NCBI RefSeq assembly: GCF_947503705.1 | Contig: NZ_CANNES010000003.1 | Span: forward strand, 62,001-126,000 | Length of the DNA stretch: 64,000 bases | Reading direction: 5' to 3' | DNA from: an uncultured Tateyamaria sp. | GTDB lineage: Bacteria > Pseudomonadota > Alphaproteobacteria > Rhodobacterales > Rhodobacteraceae | Shown: piece after piece, positions 7,527 to 15,599 of the stretch | Layout of the letters: every line of letters starts with the position of its first letter | Position numbering within the stretch: the stretch's first letter is position 1 | Position numbers and translations under genes: made by a program | Notes under the pieces: model-generated | Database searches by the model: none | Told to the model about the DNA's origin: nothing | What the model saw: only the letters and a program-made list of their open reading frames with translations

Positions 7527-9010
7527 TGGCTGATCTGAACAAATTGGGCCTTGCCGAGGCGCGCGATGCGTTGCGCGCGGGAGACGTGACATCTGTTGAG
7601 CTGACAGAGGCCTGCCTTGGGGCCATTGAAGGGGCCGGGGCGCTGAACGCCTTTGTGCACGACACGCCCGAGATTGCGCGCGATCAAGCCGCCGCCGCAG
7701 ACACGCGCATCAAGGCGGGCGATGCCCCTGCCATGTGCGGTCTGCCTATCGGCATCAAGGATCTGTTTTGCACCAAGGGTGTGCCGTCTCAAGCGGGTTC
7801 GCGCATCCTCGAAGGGTTCCTGCCCGAATATGAGAGCACAGTCAGCGGCAATCTGCTGGGCGCGGGTGCTGTCATGCTGGGCAAGCTGAACATGGACGAA
7901 TTTGCCATGGGTTCGTCCAACGAAACGTCCGTATACGGCAATGCGGTGAACCCGTGGCGTCGCGGCAATGATACGGCAGAACTGACGCCCGGCGGCTCTT
8001 CTGGCGGGTCTGCTTCGGCTGTCGCCGCTGATCTGTGTCTGGCCGCGACTGGCACCGACACCGGCGGTTCGATCCGCCAGCCTGCGGCCTTTACCGGCAT
8101 CACGGGCATCAAACCGACCTATGGCCGCTGTTCGCGTTGGGGCATCGTGGCTTTTGCCTCGTCCCTGGATCAGGCCGGCCCGATGACCAAGTCGGTGCGG
8201 GATGCCGCGATCATGCTTGAGGCGATGTGTGGCCATGACCCCAAGGATTCGACCAGCGCCGACCTGCCTGTGCCGAATTTCGAGGCGATGCTGACGGGTG
8301 ACATCAAGGGTAAGAAGATCGGGATTCCAAAGGAATACCGCATGGACGGGATGCCCGCAGAGATCGAAACGCTGTGGTCCGAAGGCACGGCGATGTTGCG
8401 CGATGCGGGGGCCGAGATTGTCGATATCAGCCTGCCGCACACGAAATACGCGCTGCCCGCCTATTACGTGATTGCACCGGCGGAAGCGTCGTCGAACCTG
8501 GCCCGCTATGACGGGGTTCGTTATGGCCACCGTGCGACGCTGGACCAAGGCGATGGCATCACCGAGATGTATGAAAAGACCCGCGCCGAAGGGTTCGGGG
8601 CCGAGGTGCAGCGCCGGGTAATGATCGGCACATATGTGTTGTCGGCGGGCTTCTACGACGCCTATTACAACCGCGCCCGCAAGGTCCGTACGCTGATCAA
8701 GAAGGACTTTGAAGATGTGTTTGCCCAAGGCATCGACGCGATCCTGACGCCTGCCACGCCCTCGGCCGCCTTTGGTCTGGGTGAGGCGTGGGATGATCCT
8801 GTACAGATGTATCTCAACGACGTGTTTACGGTGACGGTGAACATGGCGGGCCTGCCAGGCATCTCTGTCCCCGCGGGGACAGATGCAAATGGGCTGCCGC
8901 TGGGCCTGCAACTGATTGGTCGGCCTTGGGAAGAGGGTGATTTGCTGAACACCGCTTATGCGCTTGAGGCGCGCGCGGGCTTTGTGGCCAAGCCGCAAAA
9001 ATGGTGGTAA
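7526..9010 (+). CDS. gatA: Asp-tRNA(Asn)/Glu-tRNA(Gln) amidotransferase subunit A
   Basis: The 494-residue amidase subunit that releases ammonia from glutamine for transamidation. The amidase-signature triad is present: Lys78 in [10 protein letters not shown], the cis-Ser158 in [11 protein letters not shown] and the nucleophile Ser182 in [11 protein letters not shown]. Full length for the family. The start overlaps the gatC stop (TAATG), so the two are translationally coupled. A long open frame on the opposite strand across this gene is a shadow of GC-rich codon use. Confidence 0.96.
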   Translation: MADLNKLGLAEARDALRAGDVTSVELTEACLGAIEGAGALNAFVHDTPEIARDQAAAADTRIKAGDAPAMCGLPIGIKDLFCTKGVPSQAGSRILEGFLPEYESTVSGNLLGAGAVMLGKLNMDEFAMGSSNETSVYGNAVNPWRRGNDTAELTPGGSSGGSASAVAADLCLAATGTDTGGSIRQPAAFTGITGIKPTYGRCSRWGIVAFASSLDQAGPMTKSVRDAAIMLEAMCGHDPKDSTSADLPVPNFEAMLTGDIKGKKIGIPKEYRMDGMPAEIETLWSEGTAMLRDAGAEIVDISLPHTKYALPAYYVIAPAEASSNLARYDGVRYGHRATLDQGDGITEMYEKTRAEGFGAEVQRRVMIGTYVLSAGFYDAYYNRARKVRTLIKKDFEDVFAQGIDAILTPATPSAAFGLGEAWDDPVQMYLNDVFTVTVNMAGLPGISVPAGTDANGLPLGLQLIGRPWEEGDLLNTAYALEARAGFVAKPQKWW

Positions 9011-9048
9011 ACCACGCGTAATCAGGACCCGGGAAGGGCAGAGCAGAC

Positions 9049-9867
9049 ATGATCATGCGGACGATTTTCACGTTGGGCGCAGTAGCCGCATTGGCCGCGT
9101 GCCAACCTGCCATTCCAGACAGCGGGGCAGGTGTCGTGGACCCGGGCCGTGGCGTTGGGTTTGGCGATCCCTCTACATTGGCGGCCCGTGAGGCGCGCGA
9201 TGCGCAATTGGCCACCTCTGCGGTGCCCGCAGCGCCGGTGATCAGTTCCGAGCCCTTGGCGCAGAGCGCGGCGCAACCCGCGACGCGCACGCCCGTGCAA
9301 CAGCCTCGTCCACAGCCCACATCCACAGCCCGTGCGGTGTCTGATCCGCAAGGGTTGGACGCAGAACTGGCCGCTGCCGCGCGTCAAGGTGACGCCGAAG
9401 CGGCCCGCCAGAATTCGGGCGAGGATGTGTTGAACGCAAGCCCGTCGAATGCGGCCCCCGTTTTGCTGAATAACCCCGGCATTTCGGACGAGAATGACTT
9501 TGGGGCCGTGTCCTCGCGACAGTCCATTGAAAGCGACGCGGCGCGGATCGAGACAAATCGGCAGCAATATACGGTTGTCCAACCTACCGCCTTACCGTCG
9601 CGCAGCGGGAACACCCAGCCCAACGTGGTGCAATACGCCTTGCAGACCAGCCACCCGGTCGGAACCAAGGTCCATCGCCGTCTGGGCCTTGCCTCCAACG
9701 CGAAACACCAGCGTAATTGCGCGGAATACAACTCGCGCGATGAGGCCCAGATCGACTTTCTCGCCCGGGGCGGCCCGGATCGGGACCGGCGCAATCTGGA
9801 CCCCGATGGCGACGGCTATGCCTGCAATTGGGATCCAACGCCGTTCCGGCGTGCTTCTGGCGGCTGA
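9049..9867 (+). CDS. putative lipoprotein with C-terminal excalibur-like domain
   Basis: A 272-residue protein. The N-terminus has a signal peptide with lipobox LAAC at about residues 15-18 (TLGAVAALAACQPA), so it is probably lipid-anchored. Residues 20-200 are a low-complexity Ala/Pro/Gln/Ser linker. The C-terminal 55 residues have NCAEYNSRDEAQIDFLARGGP and LDPDGDGYACNWDP, the paired-Cys and DxDGDG calcium-binding pattern of excalibur domains. The role is likely extracytoplasmic, near the cell wall. The next gene is a peptidoglycan amidase, which fits a cell-envelope pair. Confidence 0.75.
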   Translation: MIMRTIFTLGAVAALAACQPAIPDSGAGVVDPGRGVGFGDPSTLAAREARDAQLATSAVPAAPVISSEPLAQSAAQPATRTPVQQPRPQPTSTARAVSDPQGLDAELAAAARQGDAEAARQNSGEDVLNASPSNAAPVLLNNPGISDENDFGAVSSRQSIESDAARIETNRQQYTVVQPTALPSRSGNTQPNVVQYALQTSHPVGTKVHRRLGLASNAKHQRNCAEYNSRDEAQIDFLARGGPDRDRRNLDPDGDGYACNWDPTPFRRASGG

Positions 9868-9877
9868 TGCCGCTGAC

Positions 9878-10543
9878 GTGGTGATCCACCAACATCCCTC
9901 ACCCAATTGCGGCCGGCGTCGTGACGCTTTGATCCCCCGTTTTGTGGTGCTGCATTATACCGCTATGGCGACGGCCGAGGCCGCGATTGAACGGTTGTGC
10001 GATCCTGTGGCCGAGGTGTCGGCCCATTACGTCATCTGCAAGACGGGACGCATCACCCAATTGGTGGCCGAGGGCGCGCGGGCCTGGCATGCGGGCGTGG
10101 GCAAATGGCAGGATTTGGACGATATGAACTCCCGTTCCATCGGGATCGAGTTGGACAATGACGGGCAAGGCCCCTTCGCACCGCCGCTGATGGAAAGCCT
10201 TGAAACATTGCTGAGCCGAATCCTGACGGCTTGGGATATTCCGGCCGGCAATGTGATTGGCCATTCGGACATGGCGCCAGGGCGCAAGATTGATCCGGGG
10301 CCCCATTTTGATTGGGCGCGGCTTGAGGCGCAGGGGTTGGCGGGCCAGCGCGGCACGGATGCCGGACCAAGGGACCCTGATCCACAGCTTTTTGACCGGA
10401 TCGCAGTGGCCGCAGGCTATGATGCGGCGCTTGATCACGAAACGCGGCTTGCGGCGGTTCGGCTGCGCTATCGGCCTGAGGCGATAGGGCCTGTAACATC
10501 GCAGGATTTCACGCCCATCGGCCATGCCGCTTTGTGGACTTAG
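9878..10543 (+). CDS. N-acetylmuramoyl-L-alanine amidase, AmpD-like
   Basis: A 221-residue Amidase_2/PGRP-fold enzyme that cleaves the MurNAc-L-Ala bond in peptidoglycan or in recycled anhydro-muropeptides. RFVVLHYTAM gives the first zinc His, EVSAHYVICKTGRI follows, RSIGIELDNDG carries the central Glu, and VIGHSDMAPGRKIDPG gives the second His, the Asp and the conserved Lys. The protein begins HQHPSPNCGRR, as AmpD homologues in this order do. The start is uncertain: GTG 9878 or 9881, or GTG 9851; none has a good Shine-Dalgarno. No signal peptide is seen, which suits cytoplasmic recycling. Confidence 0.85.
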   Translation: MVIHQHPSPNCGRRRDALIPRFVVLHYTAMATAEAAIERLCDPVAEVSAHYVICKTGRITQLVAEGARAWHAGVGKWQDLDDMNSRSIGIELDNDGQGPFAPPLMESLETLLSRILTAWDIPAGNVIGHSDMAPGRKIDPGPHFDWARLEAQGLAGQRGTDAGPRDPDPQLFDRIAVAAGYDAALDHETRLAAVRLRYRPEAIGPVTSQDFTPIGHAALWT

Positions 10544-10664
10544 GCACGCGGACACATCGGGAATCAAACCCTGCATGGGGGGCTTTGCGAGACGGTCCTC
10601 CTTCTCTGTTCTTAAAAGTCGCAACCGAAGGCTCCCGAAATACGCCATCGTTGGGTCATTTGCA

Positions 10665-10696
10665 TTGACGCGTCCCCGGTCCAACCCGTAAGGCGG
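10665..10696 (+). promoter_or_regulatory. candidate sigma-70 promoter of rnpB
   Basis: TTGACG at 10665-10670 is a good -35 box, and its distance to the predicted RNA 5' end at about 10701 (36 bases) is right. The -10 region (CCGTAAGG, 10687-10693) matches poorly. The site is inferred mainly from position. Confidence 0.4.
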
Positions 10697-10700
10697 CCAG

Positions 10701-11088
10701 GCGCGGAGAGGTGGATGGCCGCTTTGGCGGGGCAACCTGCCGGGGAGGAAAGTCCGGACTCCAAAAAGCAACGGTGCCGGGTAACGCCCGGGCGGGGCAA
10801 CCCGACGGAAAGCGCCACAGAAAACAGACTGCTCTGCATGCAGAGCAAAGGTGAAAAGGTGGGGTAAGAGCCCACCGGGGGGCTGGCAACAGCGCTCGCA
10901 TGGCAAGCCCCACCGGGAGCAATGCCAAATAGGGACCGCGCGCCGGGCAACCGGCGGGGCTGCTTTTGCCCCAGCAGGTCCGGGTTGGCAGCTAGAGGGG
11001 TGTTGGTAACAGCACCCCAAGAGGAATGGTCATCTCGGGCGGGGCAACCCGTCTATGACAGAATCCGGCTTATAGCCTCTCCGCGCAT
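10701..11088 (+). ncRNA. rnpB: RNase P RNA, bacterial class A
   Basis: The catalytic RNA that trims tRNA 5' leaders. The terminal helix P1 pairs GCGCGGAGAGG (10701-10711) with CCTCTCCGCGC (11076-11086). The universally conserved GAGGAAAGTCCGGACTCC is at 10745-10762, ACAGAA at about 10814, and the distal GACAGAATCCGGCTTAT at 11057-11073, which forms the P4 pairing. The length near 388 nt fits alphaproteobacteria. The 3' end falls only one or two bases before the stop codon of the convergent tetR gene, and no separate terminator is visible between them. Confidence 0.97.
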
Positions 11089-11652
11089 CTACCAGCTTTT
11101 GACCGTGTCCCGGACCACTTCGGCCAGCGGGATGGCGGCGGCCTTGTTGCCAGCCAGCTTGACCTGGTTCAGCGCGCCCCAGAGGGCACCCACCAGAAAC
11201 TCGGCCCGATTGTCCGCATCCGCGATCCCGTCTGCGGTCAGGGCCGCCAGAAACTGCGTCTTCCAAAGCGCGCGGTAGGCATTCACTTGCGCGCGGATGG
11301 CGTCGTTGGTCCGCTCAAGCTCGTTCACTGTGTTGACCATCAAACAGCCCGCATGGGCAATCGCGTCGGGTGGTTCAGGCTGCGAAAAGCCTGCAAAGAC
11401 CATGTCGATTGAGCCGCGTGTGGGCGTGGCAAACACCTGTTCCAGCGTCGCGCTGATATTCCTCAGATACCGTTTGAGTACGGTTTCAAACAGCTGTTCC
11501 TTGCTGCCAAAGGCATTGAAGAGGCCCCGGATGCCGACCCCCGTCGCCTCTTCAAGCATGCGCGTGGTCGTGGCTTCGAACCCGTGTCGCCAAAACGCGA
11601 TCATCACGGCGTCGAGTACTTTGTCATCATCAAATGCCCGGGGTCTGGCCAT
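11089..11652 (-). CDS. TetR/AcrR-family transcriptional repressor
   Basis: A 187-residue regulator with an N-terminal TetR helix-turn-helix (FDDDKVLDAVMIAFWRHGFEATTTRMLEEATGVGIRGLFNAFGSKEQLFETVLKRYL, shown here in parts: DNA-reading helix around GIRGLFNAFGSKEQL). The C-terminal ligand domain resembles the NemR/AcuR type. It is divergent from the tautomerase/MAPEG pair, and two matching palindromes lie between them, so it very likely represses that operon and itself. The first palindrome starts two bases before the ATG and no Shine-Dalgarno is visible, so the mRNA may be leaderless. Confidence 0.88.
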   Translation of the reverse strand: MARPRAFDDDKVLDAVMIAFWRHGFEATTTRMLEEATGVGIRGLFNAFGSKEQLFETVLKRYLRNISATLEQVFATPTRGSIDMVFAGFSQPEPPDAIAHAGCLMVNTVNELERTNDAIRAQVNAYRALWKTQFLAALTADGIADADNRAEFLVGALWGALNQVKLAGNKAAAIPLAEVVRDTVKSW

Positions 11653-11654
11653 TA

Positions 11655-11676
11655 TTTTGCATCACGCGTTGCAAAA
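11655..11676. promoter_or_regulatory. TetR operator candidate 1
   Basis: The 22-base near-palindrome runs TTTTGCATCAC then GCGTTGCAAAA. The outer arms TTTTGCA/TGCAAAA are perfect. It matches the site at 11701-11722 at 17 of 22 positions, in the same gap between the TetR gene and the divergent operon. Confidence 0.65.
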
Positions 11677-11700
11677 TCAATCGCGCGCCTTTATCTCTTG

Positions 11701-11722
11701 TTTTGCATCGCATGATGCATAA
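11701..11722. promoter_or_regulatory. TetR operator candidate 2
   Basis: Runs TTTTGCATCGC then ATGATGCATAA, with inner arms TGCATC/GATGCA. It aligns without gaps to the site at 11655-11676. The 46-base distance between the two sites puts them on nearly the same face of the helix if the turn is about 10.5 bases (4.4 turns), which allows two dimers. Confidence 0.6.
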
Positions 11723-11744
11723 TCAACAGTAGAGGATTTATGAC

Positions 11745-11942
11745 ATGCCGACAATCAAAGTCACAGTGCCCGCAGGCGCCTGGAGCACAGAAGAAAAAGC
11801 GCAGATCGCGGACGGGTTGACCACCAGCTTGGCCGCCGTGGCCACGGAGGCGGGCAAGGGCGAGATTCGCCAATATATCAATGTCCAGATCATGGAAGCC
11901 GCGACGGGCGGCTATGCCATCGGGGGCAATGTCGTTGGCTGA
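11745..11942 (+). CDS. 4-oxalocrotonate tautomerase-family protein
   Basis: A 65-residue small tautomerase subunit. After removal of Met the N-terminal Pro (MPTIKVTVPAG) is the catalytic base of this family. The size fits the 4-OT class, which forms oligomers, and the YINVQIMEA strand is typical. The substrate is unknown. GAGG at 11732-11735 gives a Shine-Dalgarno. It is the first gene of a two-gene operon divergent from tetR. Confidence 0.82.
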   Translation: MPTIKVTVPAGAWSTEEKAQIADGLTTSLAAVATEAGKGEIRQYINVQIMEAATGGYAIGGNVVG

Positions 11943-11952
11943 GGGCGCAGGT

Positions 11953-12351
11953 ATGACCCTGGAGCTCTGGGCTGTGGCAGGCTTGACGGCGATTTGGCTA
12001 CTGCTGGTCTTTGGTAAGCAGCTGTATAACGACAAGGCCAAGGGCGCAGCCTGGGCGCTTTCCAATCGCGATGATCAGGACATGTCGCCGACGTCACGAC
12101 GCCTGGCCCGGGCCGCCGCGAACCATGTGGAAAACGTGGTGATGTTTGCGCCTTTGGCCACGGTTTTGGTGGTTGCGGGCCTGAATACCTCTGTCACGGG
12201 CATCGCGGCGTTGGCCTTTCTCGCCTGTCGCGCGGGCCATGCGCTGACCTATGCGCTGGGCGTTACTCACATCCGCAGCGGGTTCTGGATCGGCGGTGTG
12301 GTGGCCACAGTGGTCACCGGGTGGCCGTTGATCCGCGCGCTTTTCACCTGA
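11953..12351 (+). CDS. MAPEG-family membrane protein
   Basis: A 132-residue protein with four hydrophobic segments and the MAPEG pattern: RAAANHVENVVMFAPLATVLVVAG, then ACRAGHALTYALGV. Eukaryotic relatives are glutathione- and eicosanoid-metabolising membrane enzymes; the bacterial role is usually unknown but is thought to be detoxification. ATG 11953 has GAGG at 11941-11944. It follows the tautomerase by 10 bases. A TetR-controlled tautomerase plus MAPEG pair suggests a response to a reactive or lipophilic compound. Confidence 0.82.
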   Translation: MTLELWAVAGLTAIWLLLVFGKQLYNDKAKGAAWALSNRDDQDMSPTSRRLARAAANHVENVVMFAPLATVLVVAGLNTSVTGIAALAFLACRAGHALTYALGVTHIRSGFWIGGVVATVVTGWPLIRALFT

Positions 12352-12358
12352 ACCACAG

Positions 12359-12388
12359 GGCCGGGGCGGAAATTCTGCCGCCCCGGCC
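12359..12388. terminator. strong GC hairpin after the MAPEG gene
   Basis: GGCCGGGGCGG (12359-12369) pairs perfectly with CCGCCCCGGCC (12378-12388), loop of 8. It starts seven bases after the stop codon. There is no T-tract, so it may act as a pause or a 3' stabiliser rather than a classical terminator. Confidence 0.6.
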
Positions 12389-12408
12389 TGATTGCGGTTC
12401 AAGCGGGG

Positions 12409-12436
12409 TTGACTCGGGGGCGGCGGCGGGTACAAG
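12409..12436 (+). promoter_or_regulatory. sigma-70 promoter candidate of rpmG
   Basis: TTGACT at 12409-12414 and TACAAG at 12431-12436 with a 16-base spacer, 66 bases before the rpmG start codon. It is one of the clearest promoter-like sequences in the window. Confidence 0.6.
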
Positions 12437-12502
12437 CGGCGCTCAAACGAATTTCCCGCTGGCGGGCCTCTCAGGCTTATCTGGCGATGCAGGAGACGCA
12501 CC

Positions 12503-12670
12503 ATGGCCAAGCCAACCACGATCAAGATCCGCCTGAACTCGACCGCAGGCACTGGCCACTTTTACGTGACCAAGAAAAACGCACGCACCATGACTGAGAA
12601 GATGTCGGTCAAGAAATACGACCCCGTGGTGCGCAAACACGTGGAATACAAGGAAGGCAAGATCAAGTAA
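12503..12670 (+). CDS. rpmG: 50S ribosomal protein L33
   Basis: A 55-residue ribosomal protein starting [18 protein letters not shown], with [11 protein letters not shown] and [18 protein letters not shown] at the end. It lacks the zinc-binding cysteines, so it is the C-minus form usual in alphaproteobacteria. AGGAG lies at 12490-12494, eight bases before the ATG. It stands alone, between its own promoter candidate and a terminator. Confidence 0.97.
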   Translation: MAKPTTIKIRLNSTAGTGHFYVTKKNARTMTEKMSVKKYDPVVRKHVEYKEGKIK

Positions 12671-12695
12671 GATCGCCTGACAAAACGTATTTCAG

Positions 12696-12730
12696 AGGCC
12701 GCGCCGCAAGGACGCGGCCTTTGTCGTTTT
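12696..12730 (+). terminator. rho-independent terminator of rpmG
   Basis: AGGCCGCG (12696-12703) pairs with CGCGGCCT (12713-12720), a nine-base loop, followed by TTTGTCGTTTT. It is 26 bases after the rpmG stop. Confidence 0.85.
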
Positions 12731-12743
12731 AGGGAGCATTTTG

Positions 12744-13040
12744 ATGACCAGTTTTCATCTGATCCGCCGCATGGACGGTCTGGTCTATTGCTTTGATGCT
12801 GATCCGGTGCATCCGGGTCTGTATCGCCGCGCGGACCGGTCCGATCTAACGATTGCGTGGGAGGAGGCGTGCGGCTGGGTCATGCGCGATCCTGTCAGCG
12901 GTGCGCTGACAGGTCGTGTCTGGGACATCGCGCCGACCGATCAGCCGCGCCCTCCGCCACCCGCGATGTGGGTGACGGCCAAGGGCCCCAAGAGCTATGT
13001 CTATGATCTGCGCCCTGGTGCGCCACAGGTGCTTTCATGA
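12744..13040 (+). CDS. conserved small protein of unknown function
   Basis: A 98-residue protein rich in Pro and Trp (FHLIRRMDGLVYCFDADPVHPGLYRRAD at the start, shown here only to note the DADP motif). No signal peptide or membrane segment. ATG 12744 has AGGGAG at 12731-12736; a TTG one codon earlier is less likely. The stop overlaps the next start by four bases (ATGA), so it is coupled to the P-loop kinase-like gene. I do not recognise the family. Confidence 0.7.
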   Translation: MTSFHLIRRMDGLVYCFDADPVHPGLYRRADRSDLTIAWEEACGWVMRDPVSGALTGRVWDIAPTDQPRPPPPAMWVTAKGPKSYVYDLRPGAPQVLS

Positions 13041-13561
13041 ACCGTGTGATGATCGTGGGCGGGTCGGGTTCGGGCAAGAGTAGTCTGGCGCGCGCCTTGG
13101 GCGATTGCACGGGTCTGCCTGTGCACCACATGGACCGTATCCATTGGATGCCCGGCTGGCAGATGCGTCCCCGCGCCGCCCGCGAGGCCATGGCGCTGGA
13201 GGTGGAACGCGCTGACGCTTGGATCTTTGAGGGCGGGTTTTCGACCACCTATGACCATCGCTTGTCCCGGGCAGACACTTTCATCTGGCTGGACCTGCCC
13301 GTTGCGCTGCGTCTGTGGCGCGTGACAAAGCGTTTGATTGTGCACTGGGGCCAACGTCGCCCGGATATGGCGGAGGGCTGTGTCGAGGGCATTCACGGCG
13401 AGACCTGGGCTTTCTATCGCTGGATATGGAACACACGCCACAGCGGCCGCACACGCCACTTGGCTCTTCTGGCTCAGGCGCGTGCGCGCGGCCTTGCCAC
13501 CTATCATTTGATCGACCCGCGCGCGGTGCGCCAGTTCAAGGAGGAGATGGAATGTATGTGA
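13037..13561 (+). CDS. P-loop kinase-like protein (adenylate kinase/FlaR type)
   Basis: A 174-residue protein with a Walker A motif GGSGSGKSSLA at about residues 8-18, HHMDRIHWMPGW, then GFSTTYDHRL and WLDLPVALRLWRVTKRL. These are marks of the small AAA/adenylate-kinase-like proteins annotated as DNA topology modulation protein FlaR. That name has weak experimental support; a small-molecule kinase is equally likely. It overlaps its upstream neighbour by four bases and the downstream GNAT gene by ten, so the three genes form one unit. Confidence 0.8.
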   Translation: MNRVMIVGGSGSGKSSLARALGDCTGLPVHHMDRIHWMPGWQMRPRAAREAMALEVERADAWIFEGGFSTTYDHRLSRADTFIWLDLPVALRLWRVTKRLIVHWGQRRPDMAEGCVEGIHGETWAFYRWIWNTRHSGRTRHLALLAQARARGLATYHLIDPRAVRQFKEEMECM

Positions 13562-14031
13562 GACCGTCAACGCTGGATGATCTGGCCGCCGTCGATACCC
13601 TTTTGGCCCGTAGCTATCCCAAGCTGCTCAAAGCCGACTATCCGCCTTCTGTCCTTGTCACTGCCCTGCCGTTGATCAGCCGTGCACAGCCCCAATTGCT
13701 GTCCTGTGGCACCTATTATGTGGCTGAGGATGACGCGGGTGCCATTCTGGGCGCAGGGGGTTGGACGCCGGATCGTGAGGATAAGACGCTGGGCCATATT
13801 CGGCATCTGGTGACCGATGACCGTGCGGTGCGCCGCGGTGTGGGCCGCGCGTTGATGGAGCGCAGCTTTGCCGATGCGCGCGCGGCAGGTATGGCGCGGA
13901 TGGCTTGTTCAGCCACCTGGACGGCCGAGCGCTTCTATCAGGCGGTTGGCTTTGTTACGCTCGGCCCGATGGAGGTGCCTTTGCCCGGTGGCGTGCGTTT
14001 TCCTGCCATTCGGATGATACGCGCTTTGTGA
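13552..14031 (+). CDS. GNAT-family N-acetyltransferase
   Basis: A 159-residue acetyltransferase that uses acetyl-CoA. MYVRPSTLDDLAAVDTLLARS opens the fold (first part), HIRHLVTDDRAVRRGVGRAL contains the acetyl-CoA loop RRGVGRAL, and ATWTAERFYQAVGF is the typical C-terminal motif. The acceptor substrate is unknown. ATG 13552 lies inside the end of the previous gene with GGAG at 13542-13545, giving a ten-base overlap. Confidence 0.85.
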   Translation: MYVRPSTLDDLAAVDTLLARSYPKLLKADYPPSVLVTALPLISRAQPQLLSCGTYYVAEDDAGAILGAGGWTPDREDKTLGHIRHLVTDDRAVRRGVGRALMERSFADARAAGMARMACSATWTAERFYQAVGFVTLGPMEVPLPGGVRFPAIRMIRAL

Positions 14032-14083
14032 GCGCGTGGCACACCAACAGGCGCCCCCGACGGGGCTACGGCGAAGGTGTGCG

Positions 14084-14542
14084 TCAGGGGGCGTCGGCAG
14101 GGTCTCCGGCCAGTGTGGTGTAGCGCCGTGTCTTGTGGGTCCGGTCGTGGTGCAGCACCCGGTCGAGGGTGGGGTAAGTGACCTCGTCCGCTGGGCTGCG
14201 CGTGCCGATCACAACGTAGCGCACGGGCGCGTCGCTGCGGTTTTCCATGTGGTGGCCGGTGGGCGTGCCTGCTTTCCAGCAGGCCGCGTCGCCGGGGCCC
14301 AGCGTGGTTTCAACGCCGTCCTCGGTCAGAACGATTCTGCCCGTCAGGATCAGCACCATTTCGTCTTCGGTCTTGTGCCAATGGGTGTGAGAGGAGCGGG
14401 AGCCGGGTGGCAACTCTTCTATGAAAGCTCCGAATTGGGTAAGCCCGGCGCTGTCGCTGATCAGTTCGGCGCGGTAGGGGCCAAGAACGCTTCCCTCACC
14501 CACGCTGTCGATCTGTGCGCTGCCCTGTTTGATCACGGTCAT
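14084..14542 (-). CDS. cupin-domain protein
   Basis: A 152-residue single-domain cupin. SRSSHTHWHKTEDEMVLILTGRI holds the first metal-binding motif (His, His, Glu), followed by GPGDAACWKAGTPTGHHMENRSD with the second-motif His. Likely a metal-dependent sugar- or small-acid-binding protein or oxygenase; the sequence does not fix the substrate. It has 78 bases, with a terminator, between it and the YccA gene upstream on the same strand, so it is probably transcribed separately. Confidence 0.85.
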   Translation of the reverse strand: MTVIKQGSAQIDSVGEGSVLGPYRAELISDSAGLTQFGAFIEELPPGSRSSHTHWHKTEDEMVLILTGRIVLTEDGVETTLGPGDAACWKAGTPTGHHMENRSDAPVRYVVIGTRSPADEVTYPTLDRVLHHDRTHKTRRYTTLAGDPADAP

Positions 14543-14565
14543 TGTGTCGCCCTTATCCGGAAACG

Positions 14566-14593
14566 AAAAAGGGCCGGTCGCAAGGACCGGCCC
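14566..14593 (-). terminator. rho-independent terminator of the yccA-like gene
   Basis: On the minus strand GGGCCGGTC, a five-base loop and GACCGGCCC (14593 down to 14571) are followed by TTTTT (14570-14566). It is 28 bases after the stop of the Bax-inhibitor-1 gene. Confidence 0.9.
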
Positions 14594-14620
14594 AATCGCA
14601 GTAGCGTATCAAGATACGCT

Positions 14621-15400
14621 TTACTCTTGTTGACCCATGAACATCAGCAGGAACTGGAACATGTTCAGGAACGAGATGTAGAGGCTCAGCGCGCCGTCAA
14701 TCGCGGCCTTGTCCAGCCATTCCTGATCCCCATGTGCGGCGTGGGCCACATATGTGTTCTTGATGTCCTGCGTGTAGAAGGCTGTGAGGCCCGCAAAGAT
14801 CAGGATACCAATTGCCGAGATGGCCAGCATCATCGGGCCAGACTGCAGGAACAGGTTGATGATCATGGCAACGATCAGACCGATCACGCCCATCATCAAG
14901 AAGGTGCCCATCCCGCTCAGGTCTTTCTTGGTTGTGTATCCCCAAAGGCTCAGACCCGCAAAGGCAATCGCCGTCACCAGAAAGGTTTGGGTGATCGAGT
15001 AGGGGGTATAGACCAGAAAGATCGAGCTCATCGACACGCCCATGACTGCCGCGAAGATGAAGAAGCCCAGTTGGACGCCTGCCGCCGATGCTCGACGCAT
15101 CAGCGCACCCCAGCCAAAGAGGACAAAAGCCAGCGGTGCAAACATCACAACCCAGCGGAGCGGCGTTGTGTAGAGCACTTCGCCAAGTCCGGTCAGGTAA
15201 ACGCCATCGCGCAGCGCATATGTTGCGGCCGACGGGTCGGCTGTGATGGCAAGACCCGCGATGGCCCACGCGGCCGCCGCTGTGATCAACATGCCGATCG
15301 ACATGCTGCCATAAACCTTGTTCATGTGGGCGCGCAGCCCGACGTCGATCTGGGCGGCGCGTGTTCCGGCCGCCGACCGGATCGTATTCAACTCAGCCAT
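14621..15400 (-). CDS. Bax inhibitor-1/YccA-family membrane protein
   Basis: A 259-residue protein with about seven membrane segments. It starts with a short soluble region (AAGTRAAQIDVGLRAHMNKVY), and the segments LFGWGALMRRAS, SMSSIFLVYTPYSITQTFLVTA and ISFLNMFQFLLMFMG are typical of the family, which includes E. coli YccA (a modulator of FtsH) and calcium-leak proteins. GGAGG at 15406-15410 (minus strand) is a good ribosome site. It has its own terminator. Confidence 0.92.
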   Translation of the reverse strand: MAELNTIRSAAGTRAAQIDVGLRAHMNKVYGSMSIGMLITAAAAWAIAGLAITADPSAATYALRDGVYLTGLGEVLYTTPLRWVVMFAPLAFVLFGWGALMRRASAAGVQLGFFIFAAVMGVSMSSIFLVYTPYSITQTFLVTAIAFAGLSLWGYTTKKDLSGMGTFLMMGVIGLIVAMIINLFLQSGPMMLAISAIGILIFAGLTAFYTQDIKNTYVAHAAHGDQEWLDKAAIDGALSLYISFLNMFQFLLMFMGQQE

Positions 15401-15513
15401 AAAAGACCTCCAAATTGATACATGTGCCCGACGGGGTCATCCCGCCGGTTCGCGGATTTCCGCCCGCGTCATGCCCAAATATCGGGTCAAGGCGGCCCCC
15501 TTTCAAGGGTTTT

Positions 15514-15557
15514 CCGCCCCGGAATGCCGAATCCGGGGCGGCATTCTGACCTTTTTT
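15514..15557. terminator. hairpin between the DUF1127 and yccA-like genes
   Basis: CCGCCCCGG (15514-15522) pairs with CCGGGGCGG (15533-15541), loop of 10; a T-run lies at 15551-15556 on the plus strand. It is downstream of the DUF1127 gene on the minus strand, where it lacks an immediate T-run. It could end that transcript or a short unannotated plus-strand RNA. Confidence 0.45.
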
Positions 15558-15599
15558 GTCATAAATTGCACAAACGGCGTGTTGTGCTGCTTCGAAAGC

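Noticed and set aside
7202-8998. 598-codon open frame on the minus strand across gatA
   Set aside because: It mirrors a certain gene; stop codons are rare on the opposite strand because of GC-rich codon use.
14036-15418. 460-codon open frame on the plus strand opposite the cupin and Bax-inhibitor genes
   Set aside because: Shadow of two clear minus-strand genes and rich in Arg, His, Gln with no known motif.
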